Source of the DNA: Limnothrix sp. CACIAM 69d
GTDB taxonomy: Bacteria > Cyanobacteriota > Cyanobacteriia > CACIAM-69d
Length of the DNA: 64,000 nucleotides
Direction of reading: 5' to 3'
NCBI GenBank assembly: GCA_001913845.2
Contig: MKGP02000003.1
Span: forward strand, 141,415-205,414
The notes beneath the pieces are model-generated. The model saw nothing but the letters and a program-made list of their open reading frames with translations. It was not told where the DNA came from and made no database searches. The position numbers and the translations under genes are program-made. Below, one piece after another: positions 55,201 to 63,415 of the stretch; the stretch's first letter is position 1, and every line of letters begins with the position of its first letter.

Positions 55201-56244
55201 GGCGATCGCCTGGCGACCGTGCTTCACTTCCAACTCCGCCAGTTCCAATTCCTCGTGGAGGTCGGCGATTTGATCCCGCAGGCTTTCTAGGTCTTGGTTG
55301 GCCGCTTGCAGCAGGTCTTCTGTGCATTGCAGCCGACTGTCATAGGTTCCAATCAGGGCTTGGTACTGATCCACTTGCAATCGCCCCTCGATCGCCCCCT
55401 GTTCGGCGGTTAAGACTCGGGCCTGATAGCGACTGAGATCCGCGCGGGTTTGCTCCAGTTGAAATTGGCTTTGGGCCAAGGCCGGTTGCAGTTGGGCCAG
55501 TTGTCGTTGCAGTTGCCGAAACTGCCCTTGGCGATCGCGGGTCTGTTCAGCCAAGGCCCAATCCTGCAACCAGGTGAGGGCATCGGTGGGTGCGCTGGGG
55601 TCGATCGGTAATTGCGGATGCGGAGCCAGGGCCCGGGCGTTGAGCTGCTGATAAAGGGCGGTGGCCGTGGGATAAAAATGCTGGAAAAGGGCTTGGCGTT
55701 CATCGGCGATCGCCTCCCAGTCGGGCAAAATCAGGGTTTCGTGGCCCCACTCCACCGCCCCGGCCGCCAAGTCCACCAAAATGGCGCGATCGCCCAATTG
55801 CTCAAGGGCCACCAACAGCGCCTCGTGGTAGGTTTGCCAAACCCGCAGGGCCCACTCCGGATCTTCGAGGGCCCGATCGCCCGCCGCCCGAAACAGGGCT
55901 GAAACGCCCACCCAAGGGGCACAGGACACCAACACAAACCGAGCGGTGGGGAACTGGGTTTGCCAATCACTCAAAAACAAGGTGGCCAAAGCGTCCGCCA
56001 CCACCACCGGGCCCGTGGGCCAGCGGCGACAAAGCTGCCCCAAGCGATCGATCCAAAGGGCCGAAACCGGCTCCGGTTGCCGCGTCACCCAACCGGACTC
56101 TTGGAAGCCTTGGGCCCGCAATACGGCCTGATGCCAGGGTTCCACGGAAACCGGTCGCCAGCCCAACTCTTCGAGGGCCGCCGCCACCCGATCGCATCCC
56201 ACCGGCAACAGTCCAGCAACGATCGCAATAGTCGGCTCAGTCAT
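52297..56244 (-). CDS. Giant multidomain glycosyltransferase with sulfotransferase-like N-terminus
   Basis: About 1315 residues from ATG 56244; a longer reading to 56412 would translate a 12-bp repeat array and is doubtful. Order: a sulfotransferase-like P-loop domain (about 1-200), a long coiled coil (about 235-400) ending in the SSKFWTLRNFWIKLKYKL motif typical of such linkers, three repeats of about 45-50 residues (about 460-600; FDAAYYLETQPDV, then HFVANGAAEGRDP), a GT4-type glycosyltransferase (about 620-1000; RLGYLSGTKTHQRDF, APLERDREFTAGKSELKYFEAALLAVPTVAS, and TGFLCGNSEDW), and a second, degenerate GT-like C-terminal domain. This layout fits large enzymes of cell-surface glycan assembly. 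No signal peptide. Confidence 0.85.
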   Translation of the reverse strand: MTEPTIAIVAGLLPVGCDRVAAALEELGWRPVSVEPWHQAVLRAQGFQESGWVTRQPEPVSALWIDRLGQLCRRWPTGPVVVADALATLFLSDWQTQFPTARFVLVSCAPWVGVSALFRAAGDRALEDPEWALRVWQTYHEALLVALEQLGDRAILVDLAAGAVEWGHETLILPDWEAIADERQALFQHFYPTATALYQQLNARALAPHPQLPIDPSAPTDALTWLQDWALAEQTRDRQGQFRQLQRQLAQLQPALAQSQFQLEQTRADLSRYQARVLTAEQGAIEGRLQVDQYQALIGTYDSRLQCTEDLLQAANQDLESLRDQIADLHEELELAELEVKHGRQAIARANELRDHAKAQIAAAQDQFRELRSRLEETRRLLDIIRSSKFWTLRNFWIKLKYKLRPPAADHFDPELFARTLVALSQIPPELAIAPDPAAQQSAIYEAIKRELPSLDLRKPHALLRLFDAAYYLETQPDVANCLPNATYSQAFAHFVANGAAEGRDPSPLFKTRYYLETYPQVKTRLAAKDFNSAIEHFLEVGMAEGLNPNPNFDSEFYLQTYGDAALAVELGQYRSAFEHFLLVGVREGRLAAPVKVQTTDDRPIGMFAFISGCGGAPYRYRCLHQAEALRYLGYSVEVYDIAQYPYRELLDQYRVVVMHRPTFHPNLESAIEEGRKQGVRFVFETDDLVFDPDLLYQLEDANSGEEELRQVYKEMMHQYQRAIARVDGVSTSTANLKRSIEQRFPGTPVALLPNRASAEMERQAAETLAAATDERDRSVVRLGYLSGTKTHQRDFAECEAALQVIAARYPQARLLVVGHLELSADFAATWGDRLERLPILPWEKLPEVYARLDINLAPLERDREFTAGKSELKYFEAALLAVPTVASHWGTYAEAIQPGVTGFLCGNSEDWIATLGQLIEDQDLRDRMGQAANQAARQRYLTRAALGETWAGWHHLLARSIPEPSALTVAMVVSLAASDSVEVDRIATLARALDAQGHEVRLVVQPFGASSSGQVHQACRAWETQLQGSGVQVLEGQTGLPALDVALATDWRSACAVADWANVRLRVRLVQNWEVDCEALGTIERETALGSCGLPLRPIALGQALADRWETARTLRVPPLWLEGGLTADFLPNAPNWVRHSGPARSILWLDDRATDADQRSAIIAGLSLLATQQPDLQIRRYGSHAPEPLPFACEELGWPDRATLAAALQTAQLHLAPSAANSALPTLQAIGCGCAALLVGEDLPLHPTLSAGIHYGTVLPVAESIAQTLLQLTTDAVSRVNLAQTGRATVETLGIDRTANELEQLLRRLLFLE

Positions 56245-56544
56245 AGGAGGGGGTTGCAAGATCGACAACGGGTGCGTGGCAATGGGTGTGCATCTGGGCG
56301 TGCATCTGGGCGTGCATCTGGGAACCGGTGGGGTTCTCAGGAAAAATACCACACCGGCCCGGCCCTCCAATGGCTGGCCCTCCGAATGTCCAGCTCGCCC
56401 GCCAATGGCCATCGCATTCCTTGGCCGGTGTTGGCCATTGGACGATCGCTCACCGGTCGCTATCCTGTCTTTGTGTTGCCTGGGCCCCGAGCAACTATCG
56501 TTCCTGCGCCTTCTTCCCTTGCCCTCCGCTGCCTACCCCTTGCC
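56245..56544. other. Divergent region between the giant glycosyltransferase and the IMPase-family gene
   Basis: About 300 bp. It carries the three-unit 12-bp repeat at 56286-56321 and several weak starts. No separate gene is supported; the long plus-strand frame upstream of 56545 has no family resemblance. Confidence 0.55.
56286..56321. repeat. Short tandem repeat, three units of 12 bp
   Basis: Three units of GYGTGCATCTGG; units two and three identical. In frame with the doubtful upstream extension of the giant glycosyltransferase (RCTP repeats). Confidence 0.88.
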
Positions 56545-57360
56545 ATGACCGCCATCGATCACGCCTTTTGGACTGATGTTTTAACCTTCACCGCCGACCT
56601 GGCCCAGCGCACGGGTCAGCAACTGCTGAAGGACTTTGCGGGCGATCGAGCCACCACCGAAAAAGACGACGGAACCTTGCTGACCCAATCGGACACCTGG
56701 GCCGATGCCACCCTGCGCCAGGCGATCGCCGATCGATTTCCCGATCACGGCTTGCTCAGCGAAGAGGGCAACCATGATTTGCCCGATCGGGATTGGTGTT
56801 GGATCATTGACCCGATCGATGGAACCACCAATTTCAGCCACGGCATCCCGGTTTGGGGCATTTCGATCGGGCTGCTCTATCGTGGCTGGCCCGTCTTTGG
56901 CTATTTGTACTATCCCCCCACCCAAGAAGCTTGCTATGGTTTTTGGCCCGGTGAAACGGGATTGGATCTCGAACCAGGAGCCTTTCGCAACGGCCGCCCG
57001 ATCCGAACCACCAGCGCCGACCCGGGCCCCAACCAAACCTTTAGTTTTTGCACCCGCAGCATTGAGCGGGCCCCACGTCCCTTCTGTTGCAAAATTCGGG
57101 CGATCGGGTCCGCTAGCTACAACTTGCTCACCGTCGCCACCGGTAGCATGGTGGGAGCCTACGAGCTAACGCCCAAAGCCTGGGACATTGCCGCCGTTTG
57201 GCCCATCCTGCAAGCGGCCGGAGCCACCTGGATTTCCCTGGAAGCCTATCCACCCTTTCCGCTCACCCCTGGCGAAAGCTATGGCAAACGCTCTAACGCT
57301 TGCTTAGTGGTGGCTCGGGCTGATTTGGGCGATTTTTTCCGCCGGGCGATCGGGATCTAG
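56545..57360 (+). CDS. Inositol-monophosphatase-family phosphatase
   Basis: A 271-residue Mg-dependent phosphatase. Motifs for the lithium-sensitive family are intact: the Glu in LLSEEGN, DPIDGTTNFSHG (metal and catalytic residues), GSASYNLL and AWDIAAVWP. The fold and length are normal. In cyanobacteria this family hydrolyses inositol phosphates or, in other members, histidinol phosphate or 3'-phosphoadenosine phosphate (CysQ type); the exact substrate cannot be fixed from sequence. ATG 56545 (MTAIDHAFW) is the clear start although the frame stays open far upstream. The gene is divergent from the glycosyltransferase. Confidence 0.92.
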   Translation: MTAIDHAFWTDVLTFTADLAQRTGQQLLKDFAGDRATTEKDDGTLLTQSDTWADATLRQAIADRFPDHGLLSEEGNHDLPDRDWCWIIDPIDGTTNFSHGIPVWGISIGLLYRGWPVFGYLYYPPTQEACYGFWPGETGLDLEPGAFRNGRPIRTTSADPGPNQTFSFCTRSIERAPRPFCCKIRAIGSASYNLLTVATGSMVGAYELTPKAWDIAAVWPILQAAGATWISLEAYPPFPLTPGESYGKRSNACLVVARADLGDFFRRAIGI

Positions 57361-57683
57361 AGGGCGATCGGGATCGCGATTGGAATTGAGAAATATCGAG
57401 AAATATTGCTAGTGGCGGGCGGGTTCAGCCAGCGGGTTCAGTCAGCACATCCCCTCTAGGGATCTTTTTCTAGCTAGATCGTCAAGGTTTAGATCTCCAA
57501 GATCTTCAAAAAATCTCCAAAGATCTTTAAAATTGATCGCATATTGATCGCAAAAACGCCCCCGCAAGAACCCCAGCCCCAAAAGCCGGGCGGCTACCCG
57601 CACAAAATTCAGTGGACAACCAGGCTCGGAATCCTTATATTGGGATGTTGTCTAGATTGCGACGGTGTTCTTAGGAGGTCATT
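57361..57683. other. Intergenic region upstream of the STAS operon
   Basis: About 320 bp with AT-rich direct repeats around AGATCT (57491-57530) and GATCGCA (57534-57555), then the promoter at 57613-57641 and the ribosome-binding site. No gene. Confidence 0.65.
57613..57641 (+). promoter_or_regulatory. Sigma-70-type promoter for the STAS-mrnC-rlmB operon
   Basis: TGGACA (57613-57618), a 17-bp spacer and TATATT (57636-57641). A transcript start near 57648 would leave about 35 bases before the start codon, including AGGAGG at 57673-57678. Confidence 0.6.
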
Positions 57684-58061
57684 ATTCCCGAGCAACTTAC
57701 CCTAACCGTCAGCTTACGAGGCACGCGCGAAGTTAAGGGAGATTGTCAACTGTTCCGCCTCACAGGGCTGCTCGATGCCTTTTCGGAACCCACGTTCCGC
57801 AAAAAGCTGGGGCAGTATGTTGAAGACGGCCCGCCCCATGTGGTGCTGGATCTAGCGCATATCGATTTTGTAGATAGTTCTGGGCTAGGCGCTCTGGTGC
57901 AACTGGCGAAAAAGGCCCAGAGTGCAGGTGGTAGTTTCCAGATTGTGACGAATCCCCGCGTCACCCAGACCGTTAAACTCGTGCGTCTCGAAAGCTTCCT
58001 ATCGCTCCAGGATTCGGTTGAAGTGGCGATTAAGCGCGTTTCTGAATCGAATCAAGGCTAA
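57684..58061 (+). CDS. STAS-domain protein (anti-sigma-factor antagonist type) with an apparent ATT start
   Basis: A 125-residue STAS protein. LTVSLRGTREVKGDCQLFRLTGLLDAFSEPTFRKKL and LDLAHIDFVDSSGLGALVQL show the family fold, with the phosphorylatable Ser in DSSG. It would control an anti-sigma or partner-switch kinase by phosphorylation state. The frame has no ATG, GTG or TTG between the in-frame TAG (57672) and GTG 57840, which lies inside the domain and would delete its first half. A perfect AGGAGG (57673-57678) lies five bases before ATT 57684 (two before another ATT, 57681). ATT initiation is therefore the best reading; a sequencing error is the alternative. First gene of an operon. Confidence 0.85.
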   Translation: MPEQLTLTVSLRGTREVKGDCQLFRLTGLLDAFSEPTFRKKLGQYVEDGPPHVVLDLAHIDFVDSSGLGALVQLAKKAQSAGGSFQIVTNPRVTQTVKLVRLESFLSLQDSVEVAIKRVSESNQG

Positions 58062-58063
58062 GA

Positions 58064-58582
58064 TTGGCTGTGGAGTTACAACCGGCGATCGCGACGGATT
58101 CTCCGAGTGTCGAAGCAGGCTGGCTAGCCGCCGCGGCCTTGCGATCGCCCCTCCCCCTCAGTTCGTCAATTCCCGCAGCCGAAATTCAACGTTTGTCGCC
58201 GGCTGCTTTGGCCTATTTAGGCGACTCCGTTTACGAACTTTACATCCGCTGCTATTACCTCTTGCCGCAATCACGCACCCGAACCTATCACGATCGCGTG
58301 GTTGCCCAAGTTCGCGCTGAAACCCAAGCCCGCCATTTAGAGGCGCTGCTGCCCCACCTGACCGAGGCTGAACGTGAGATAGTTCGGCGCGGTCGCAATG
58401 CCACTGATAAGCGGCCAAAACGGCTCGCGGGTGGCACATACCAGGCCGCCACGGCCTTTGAAACCTTGGTGGGTTATCTCTACCTAACCCAGCCGTCCCG
58501 ACTGACCGAGTTGTTGGCCCGGTTGGATTTGTCGCCGTCTGTTTCCTCTCATGCGACTTTAGATCGCAACTCTTCATCATGA
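58064..58582 (+). CDS. mrnC: Mini-ribonuclease III (MrnC)
   Basis: A 172-residue single-RNase-III-domain nuclease without a double-stranded RNA binding domain. [23 protein letters not shown] carries the active-site Asp, and [10 protein letters not shown] and [10 protein letters not shown] complete the fold. It matures 23S rRNA ends in bacteria such as Bacillus. The start is TTG 58064, two bases after the STAS stop codon (GTG 58070 is an equal option). The last codon overlaps the rlmB start (ATGA at 58579-58582), so translation is coupled. Residues 1-40 are an unconserved leader. Confidence 0.9.
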   Translation: MAVELQPAIATDSPSVEAGWLAAAALRSPLPLSSSIPAAEIQRLSPAALAYLGDSVYELYIRCYYLLPQSRTRTYHDRVVAQVRAETQARHLEALLPHLTEAEREIVRRGRNATDKRPKRLAGGTYQAATAFETLVGYLYLTQPSRLTELLARLDLSPSVSSHATLDRNSSS

Positions 58583-60345
58583 CTGATTTTTCGTATCGTA
58601 AGGGTCGTACCGGCAATTCAGCAGGCCAAGCCGGTCAATCCAGCAAGTTTGAGCGTCCGGGGAAACCGGTTAAGGGCGGGCAGTTTCAGGGCAAGGGACG
58701 GTATCAAGGTTCCCAAGGGGGAGAAGGCTCGAAGGGGCGTTACGAGGGGCGACGCGATCGCGCGGATGATTTCGGGATCTCCGGGGAAGACCGGGAACGC
58801 CGCAACTATGACGGGGGCGAGCGCCGGGACTTCGGCAAAGACCGGGACTTTGGCAAGGAAAAGAAGGACTACGGCTCCCAAGGTCGATCGGGCTATGGCT
58901 CCCAAGGTCGATCGGGTTATGGTTCCCAGGGGCGATCGGGCTATGGCTCTCAGGGATCGCAAGGATCCCAGGATCGATCGCAAGGATCGCGGGGCTATGG
59001 CTCCGGCCAGCGTGACGGCGAGTCTCGGGACTTTGGTGGTAAGTCCTTTGGCCGCAAGCCTTTTGGGGGCGGCCAGGGCGGCCAGTCCTTTGAGCGCCGT
59101 GGTCGGGATGGCGATCGCCCGAACCGTGGAGGCGATCGACCCTTTAGCCCCCGGGGCGATTGGAACCGGGAAGAGAACCGGGACTCTCGCGGTGGCGAGG
59201 GTTCAGACTTCCGGGGCAAGAAATTTGGCAAGGGTCAAGGTAAGTTCAGCCGCCCCTTTGGCGATCGACCCGATCGCCCTGACCGGCCGGAGCGCAACCG
59301 GGATGAGCGTCGGGATGGCGACTATGGTTCACCCCGGGGCGATCGCGGTGAACGGAGCGATCGCGGTGAACGGGGGGATCGGTCTCCTCGGTTCGATCGC
59401 GGGGGCGATCGCCCGGCCTTCAGTCGTCGTCCCGAAGGGGGCAAGTTTGGCGGCCGCCGGGATGGGTTCCGCGAGCAACATCGCGATGGCCAAGGCCGGG
59501 ACTTCGGCGGGCGCGATCGCGCTGCCCATTCCTTTGATGGCAATGCCCAAAATGGCAACCCAACCACGGGTGAAGCCGAAACCAACAATGACATCATCTA
59601 CGGCCGTCATTCGGTGTTGGCAGCCCTAGAGAGCGAGCGCACCCTGCACAAACTCTGGATCGTGCCCCAGTTGCGCTACGATTCCCGGTTCATGGGGCTG
59701 CTGCAAACGGCGAAGACCAACGGCACGATCATCGACGAAGCCACCTACAGCCAACTGGCGCGGCTGACGGACGGAGGCAATCACCAAGGCGTGGCAGCCC
59801 AGGCGGCGGCCTACGATTACTTGGACTTGGCCGATGTGATTGAAAAGGCCAAAGCGGCCACTGATCGCGCCGTGTTGGTAGCAGTTGATGGGGTGACGGA
59901 TCCGCACAATTTGGGCGCGATCGCCCGCAGTGCCGAAGCCTTGGGTGCAAAGGGCATCATCATTCCCCAACGGCGGGCCGTGGGTGTGACTTCCACGGTG
60001 GTGAAGGTGGCGGCCGGCGCGATCGAGCACCTGAACATTGCACGAGTGGGTAACTTGGTTCAAGCCCTGGAAACCCTGAAAGCTGCTGGCTTCTGGATCC
60101 ATGGTTTGGCCGCTGAGGGCAGCGAACCGATCGACAAGGTAGACCTCACGGGCCCGATCGTGCTGGTGATTGGCGCAGAGGGAGATGGTCTGAGCCTGTT
60201 GGTGCAAAAAACCTGCGATGTGCTGATGTCCATTCCCATGAGCGGCCACACGCCCAGCCTGAATGCCTCGGTGGCGGCGGGGATGGCGCTCTATGAAATG
60301 AGCCGTCAGCGTCGCCATCAGTCCTTGGACTTGCGGGACTCCTAG
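58579..60345 (+). CDS. rlmB: TrmH/SpoU-family rRNA 2'-O-methyltransferase (RlmB-like) with long disordered N-terminus
   Basis: A 588-residue protein in two parts. Residues 1-335 are low complexity: Gly, Arg, Ser, Asp and Phe/Tyr-rich, with four near-exact octads of YGSQGRSG type (about 95-120) and many RGG/FG-like and DRP/DRG runs. The rest is a complete SpoU methyltransferase: [54 protein letters not shown] and [23 protein letters not shown] (knot motifs). RlmB methylates G2251 of 23S rRNA. Homologues elsewhere are about 250-300 residues, so the extension is an addition, probably RNA-binding or condensate-forming by inference. The start codon overlaps the mrnC stop. Confidence 0.93.
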   Translation: MTDFSYRKGRTGNSAGQAGQSSKFERPGKPVKGGQFQGKGRYQGSQGGEGSKGRYEGRRDRADDFGISGEDRERRNYDGGERRDFGKDRDFGKEKKDYGSQGRSGYGSQGRSGYGSQGRSGYGSQGSQGSQDRSQGSRGYGSGQRDGESRDFGGKSFGRKPFGGGQGGQSFERRGRDGDRPNRGGDRPFSPRGDWNREENRDSRGGEGSDFRGKKFGKGQGKFSRPFGDRPDRPDRPERNRDERRDGDYGSPRGDRGERSDRGERGDRSPRFDRGGDRPAFSRRPEGGKFGGRRDGFREQHRDGQGRDFGGRDRAAHSFDGNAQNGNPTTGEAETNNDIIYGRHSVLAALESERTLHKLWIVPQLRYDSRFMGLLQTAKTNGTIIDEATYSQLARLTDGGNHQGVAAQAAAYDYLDLADVIEKAKAATDRAVLVAVDGVTDPHNLGAIARSAEALGAKGIIIPQRRAVGVTSTVVKVAAGAIEHLNIARVGNLVQALETLKAAGFWIHGLAAEGSEPIDKVDLTGPIVLVIGAEGDGLSLLVQKTCDVLMSIPMSGHTPSLNASVAAGMALYEMSRQRRHQSLDLRDS

Positions 60346-60524
60346 GAGCGCGGCCGCGATCGCGCCCTAATTTTGCCTCCCAGCGGGCCATTTGCTAGGC
60401 TGTCCGGAGACTTAGCCGCCACCGACCTTCAAAGGGCTGGGAACGGTTAAGCCCCGGGGTTACCTCGTCCCTCCGGTGCGAGTTGATGAAAACCCCGGCC
60501 ATGGCCTGAGTTTGGAGGTGGTGC

Positions 60525-61547
60525 GTGTCTCAATTGCCGGATGGGCCCTTGCCCGAGGATCGATCGCGATCGGCCCGCGAGACGAATGACGAATGGATTG
60601 CGGTCTTAGTAGCCCTGCTAATCTTTGGGGGATTGTTCTGGTGGTTTGCCAGTCGCCAATCGATCCCAGCGGGTTGGCAGGGCTTGCTGCGATCGCGCCC
60701 CGTTGCCCCTGAAGCGCCCAAGGGCCCGAGGACAGAACCCACAAAGGCGATCGCCCCGAAGCCCCAGCCCGACGCGCCCGCCAAGGCCCCAGCAGCCTCC
60801 CCCACGGCTCCCTCGGGGGCTAGCCAAACCCTGGCTCCTGCTGCTCCTGCGCCGGGGCCCAACCCCATTCCTGCCGCTCCGGCCCAGCCGATCGCCCCTG
60901 CGCCATCTGTTGCACCAGCCCTTGCGCCAGCCGCCTCGGAGCCAGTGGCCGCGCCCTTTCAGGATGTGGACGGGCAACATTGGGCCTATCCCTTCATTGA
61001 AAAACTGCGGAAAGACAAAATTATTGCCGGGTTTGAGGATGGTTCCTTCAAGCCCGATCAACCGGTGACCCGGGCTGAATTGGCGGCCATTTTGCGGGAT
61101 GCCTGGGCGGGGCCCACGGTGCGATCGCCCCTGCCCTTCCCGGACTTGGCGGCCGACCATTGGGCAAAATCCGCTGTCGATCGAACCGTTGTGTTGGGAT
61201 TAATGCGCGGTTATCCCAATGGACAATTCGCCCCCGACCAACCGATTTCTCGCCTCGAACTCTATATCACCCTTGCCTCGGGGTTGAATTTGCCGCTGCC
61301 GGAACCGCCCGATCGCCAACGGGAACTGGAGCGTTACAGCGACGGCTTGGCCCTAGCCCGCTGGGCCCAGCCCAAGGTGGCTGCCGCCAGCCAAAGCAAC
61401 TTGGTCACTTACTATCCCTTGCGCGATCGCCTGGATGCCCAGCGGCCAGCAACCCGCGCGGATGTGGCCGTGGCGCTCTATCAAGCCTTGGTTTGGCAAA
61501 AACGCCAAGCCCCGATCGCCTCGCCCTATCTGTCGCCCCAACCCTAG
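60525..61547 (+). CDS. Membrane-anchored SLH-domain protein
   Basis: A 340-residue protein. GTG 60525 is supported by GGAGGT five bases upstream. A single helix (about 24-42, WIAVLVALLIFGGLFWWF) leads to a Pro/Ala-rich extended linker (about 60-140) and two or three S-layer-homology modules (about 144-200, FQDVDGQHWAYPFIEKL, TRAELAAIL; about 201-265, FPDLAADHWAKSAVDR, ISRLELYITLASG; weaker remainder to 330). SLH modules bind pyruvylated peptidoglycan-linked polymers, so the protein may link the inner membrane to the wall. It lacks an OprB porin barrel, unlike many cyanobacterial SLH proteins. Confidence 0.88.
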   Translation: MSQLPDGPLPEDRSRSARETNDEWIAVLVALLIFGGLFWWFASRQSIPAGWQGLLRSRPVAPEAPKGPRTEPTKAIAPKPQPDAPAKAPAASPTAPSGASQTLAPAAPAPGPNPIPAAPAQPIAPAPSVAPALAPAASEPVAAPFQDVDGQHWAYPFIEKLRKDKIIAGFEDGSFKPDQPVTRAELAAILRDAWAGPTVRSPLPFPDLAADHWAKSAVDRTVVLGLMRGYPNGQFAPDQPISRLELYITLASGLNLPLPEPPDRQRELERYSDGLALARWAQPKVAAASQSNLVTYYPLRDRLDAQRPATRADVAVALYQALVWQKRQAPIASPYLSPQP

Positions 61548-61735
61548 AGAGGCGATCGGGCAGTTAATTCAGGGGCAAAATCAATCCCCCAGCGGATTTC
61601 CGATGAATGGGGTACGGGTTCCCGGTGTGGATGCTGCCTAGGGCGATCGCGCTAGGTTGGGAACCGAACAGGCTGATCAACAGCCATTCTTCAGCATTCC
61701 GCACCGCAACCAGCCCAGAGGGAGGGGCGATCGCC

Positions 61736-62404
61736 GTGAATCGATCGGCTAGGCAATCTCGATTATCGCAAGCCCGTTTCCAGCTACGGCCCGGCGTTCC
61801 CACCCTTGCGGTGATCGCCCTGTTGTTGCCCTTGGTGGGCTGTGGATTCAGCTTCAAAGCCGACATCCAAAACGGCAACTTGGTGGTTAACAGCGGCTAC
61901 GAAGTTTCCGAAACCCTGCTCAACCAAAACCCCATCAGCTTCAAAGGCGATCCCGCTTCCTTTGTGGAAACCATCGATCGCTTTGAAATTCAAGAGGGAC
62001 AGGTGCGCGCCTTTGGCAAATTCGTTTGTCCCGACAAGCGCCTAGAACCGGGGAGCCTCGATTTTGTGCTGCAAGCCAGCTCCCGGCAACTGCTGGAAGC
62101 CAAAATTGCCCGTGTGGATTCGCCCTGCATCACCTTGGCTGACCCCCGCATCATCACCGTGAATCAGCTTTTGGCAGATAGTTTTCAGCGCCTGGCCGCC
62201 GGAACCCGCGAAATTGAAGTGACCCAAGTGAAGGTGGGTGACCAAAAAATTGCGATCGACTTCCAATGGGTCACGCCGTTGGAATCGCCCAGCCCCGCCG
62301 CCAGCCCCGCCGCCCCCGATCGCCCCGCCGATTCACCCTCCGGTGCCAACAGCCCCGCCCCCAGCGATCCATTACCCGACAATCAACCCGGCACGGATAT
62401 CTAG
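61736..62404 (+). CDS. Lipoprotein of unknown function
   Basis: About 222 residues. GTG 61736 follows the GGAGGGG element by eight bases; longer frames to 61607 are possible. The signal sequence ALLLPLVGC has a lipobox (LVGC), so Cys becomes lipidated. The mature domain (about 40-190) is beta-rich with repeated VNxxxxxx and VxVxQVKVGDQKIAIDF strands, a pattern reminiscent of LmeA-like/DUF2993 lipid-binding proteins. A Pro/Ser-rich disordered tail closes it. I do not recognise a specific family with certainty. Confidence 0.75.
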   Translation: MNRSARQSRLSQARFQLRPGVPTLAVIALLLPLVGCGFSFKADIQNGNLVVNSGYEVSETLLNQNPISFKGDPASFVETIDRFEIQEGQVRAFGKFVCPDKRLEPGSLDFVLQASSRQLLEAKIARVDSPCITLADPRIITVNQLLADSFQRLAAGTREIEVTQVKVGDQKIAIDFQWVTPLESPSPAASPAAPDRPADSPSGANSPAPSDPLPDNQPGTDI

Positions 62405-62450
62405 CCAGCCCTCTACCTAGTCAGTCCTTGCCAGATTTCACCGCTGGCCA

Positions 62451-62520
62451 GCATTGATACTCCGGTATTGATACTCCAGTATCGATACTTCGGCATTGAT
62501 ACCCCGGTATTGATCTCTAT
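62451..62520. repeat. Short tandem repeat, five units of 14 bp
   Basis: Five units of GYATTGATACTCCG type at 62451-62464, 62465-62478, 62479-62492, 62493-62506 and 62507-62520. They lie 47 bp after the lipoprotein stop and 160 bp before the vWA gene. Confidence 0.92.
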
Positions 62521-62680
62521 GGCGCAATCAAGGGTAATCCCAGAGAATCATTGAGTCAGTTGATCCCAGAGCTTCAACAAGCATGAATTCAAACGCCTTA
62601 ATTTAATCGGGTCAATTGAGATCAATGGGGGCGAATTAGCAGTATCTAGGATATTGGAAAGCAATTGCCTGTGTGAAACC

Positions 62681-63265
62681 ATGACTGACCTAACCCGAGA
62701 CTATATTTTGGCCGTGGACGCTTCCAGTTCCATGGGTATTCAGATGCCGAACGGCCAAACCCGTTGGGCCGCCGTTGCTGAAGCGGCCTTTGGACTGGCC
62801 CAGGCGATCGAACAATTTGATCCCGATGGTATCCAGGTTTATACCTTTGCCTCTGGGGTCAAGGAATATGGCAACGCCGACGCTCAAACCGTTGCCAATT
62901 TGTTTAGCCAAAATCGCCCATTTGGGTCAACCAACCTGGCTGGACTGTTGAACCTGGTGTTGCTGCAAAAGTGGGTTCCCGAAGTGCCCACCACCTTGAT
63001 TATCGTCACGGACGGGCAACCAGACGACAAAGCCGCCGCCGCTCAATCTTTGGTTGCCGCCACCAAAAAAATGCAATCGGACGAGCAACTAGCAATTACC
63101 TTTGTTCAAATTGGGGATGATCCAGGAGCAACCAATTTCTTGAAATTTCTGGATGACGAATTAATGGGATTGGGCGCTAAATTCGATGTGGTCGATACCT
63201 TTGCCGCTAGTGAATTTGGCAATCGATCGATTGAAGAAATCTTGCTGGCTGCCATCCAAGATTAA
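62681..63265 (+). CDS. Small von Willebrand A domain protein, first of a tandem pair
   Basis: A 194-residue protein from ATG 62681 (MTDLTRDYIL); an upstream start at 62654 is possible. It is essentially one vWA domain with an intact MIDAS: DASSSMG (DxSxS), the Thr in GSTNLAG and the Asp in IVTDGQPDD. The metal site binds partner proteins. Composition resembles TerY-type stand-alone vWA proteins, which occur with kinase/phosphatase partners in some bacteria, but the right edge of the window hides the neighbours. No signal peptide, so cytosolic. It is paralogous to the following gene. Confidence 0.88.
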   Translation: MTDLTRDYILAVDASSSMGIQMPNGQTRWAAVAEAAFGLAQAIEQFDPDGIQVYTFASGVKEYGNADAQTVANLFSQNRPFGSTNLAGLLNLVLLQKWVPEVPTTLIIVTDGQPDDKAAAAQSLVAATKKMQSDEQLAITFVQIGDDPGATNFLKFLDDELMGLGAKFDVVDTFAASEFGNRSIEEILLAAIQD

Positions 63266-63415
63266 GAGAAATCGATGTGCTTAATGTTGAAACATCAACG
63301 ATCAGTGAATGGATCATGATTCAGCGACCAATGTCCTGAAAATCATGGGCATTAGTTGCATGACTTCTCTAGACACTCTGATCGTTTAACCACCTTTTTT
63401 CTATCAAATTGAGAC

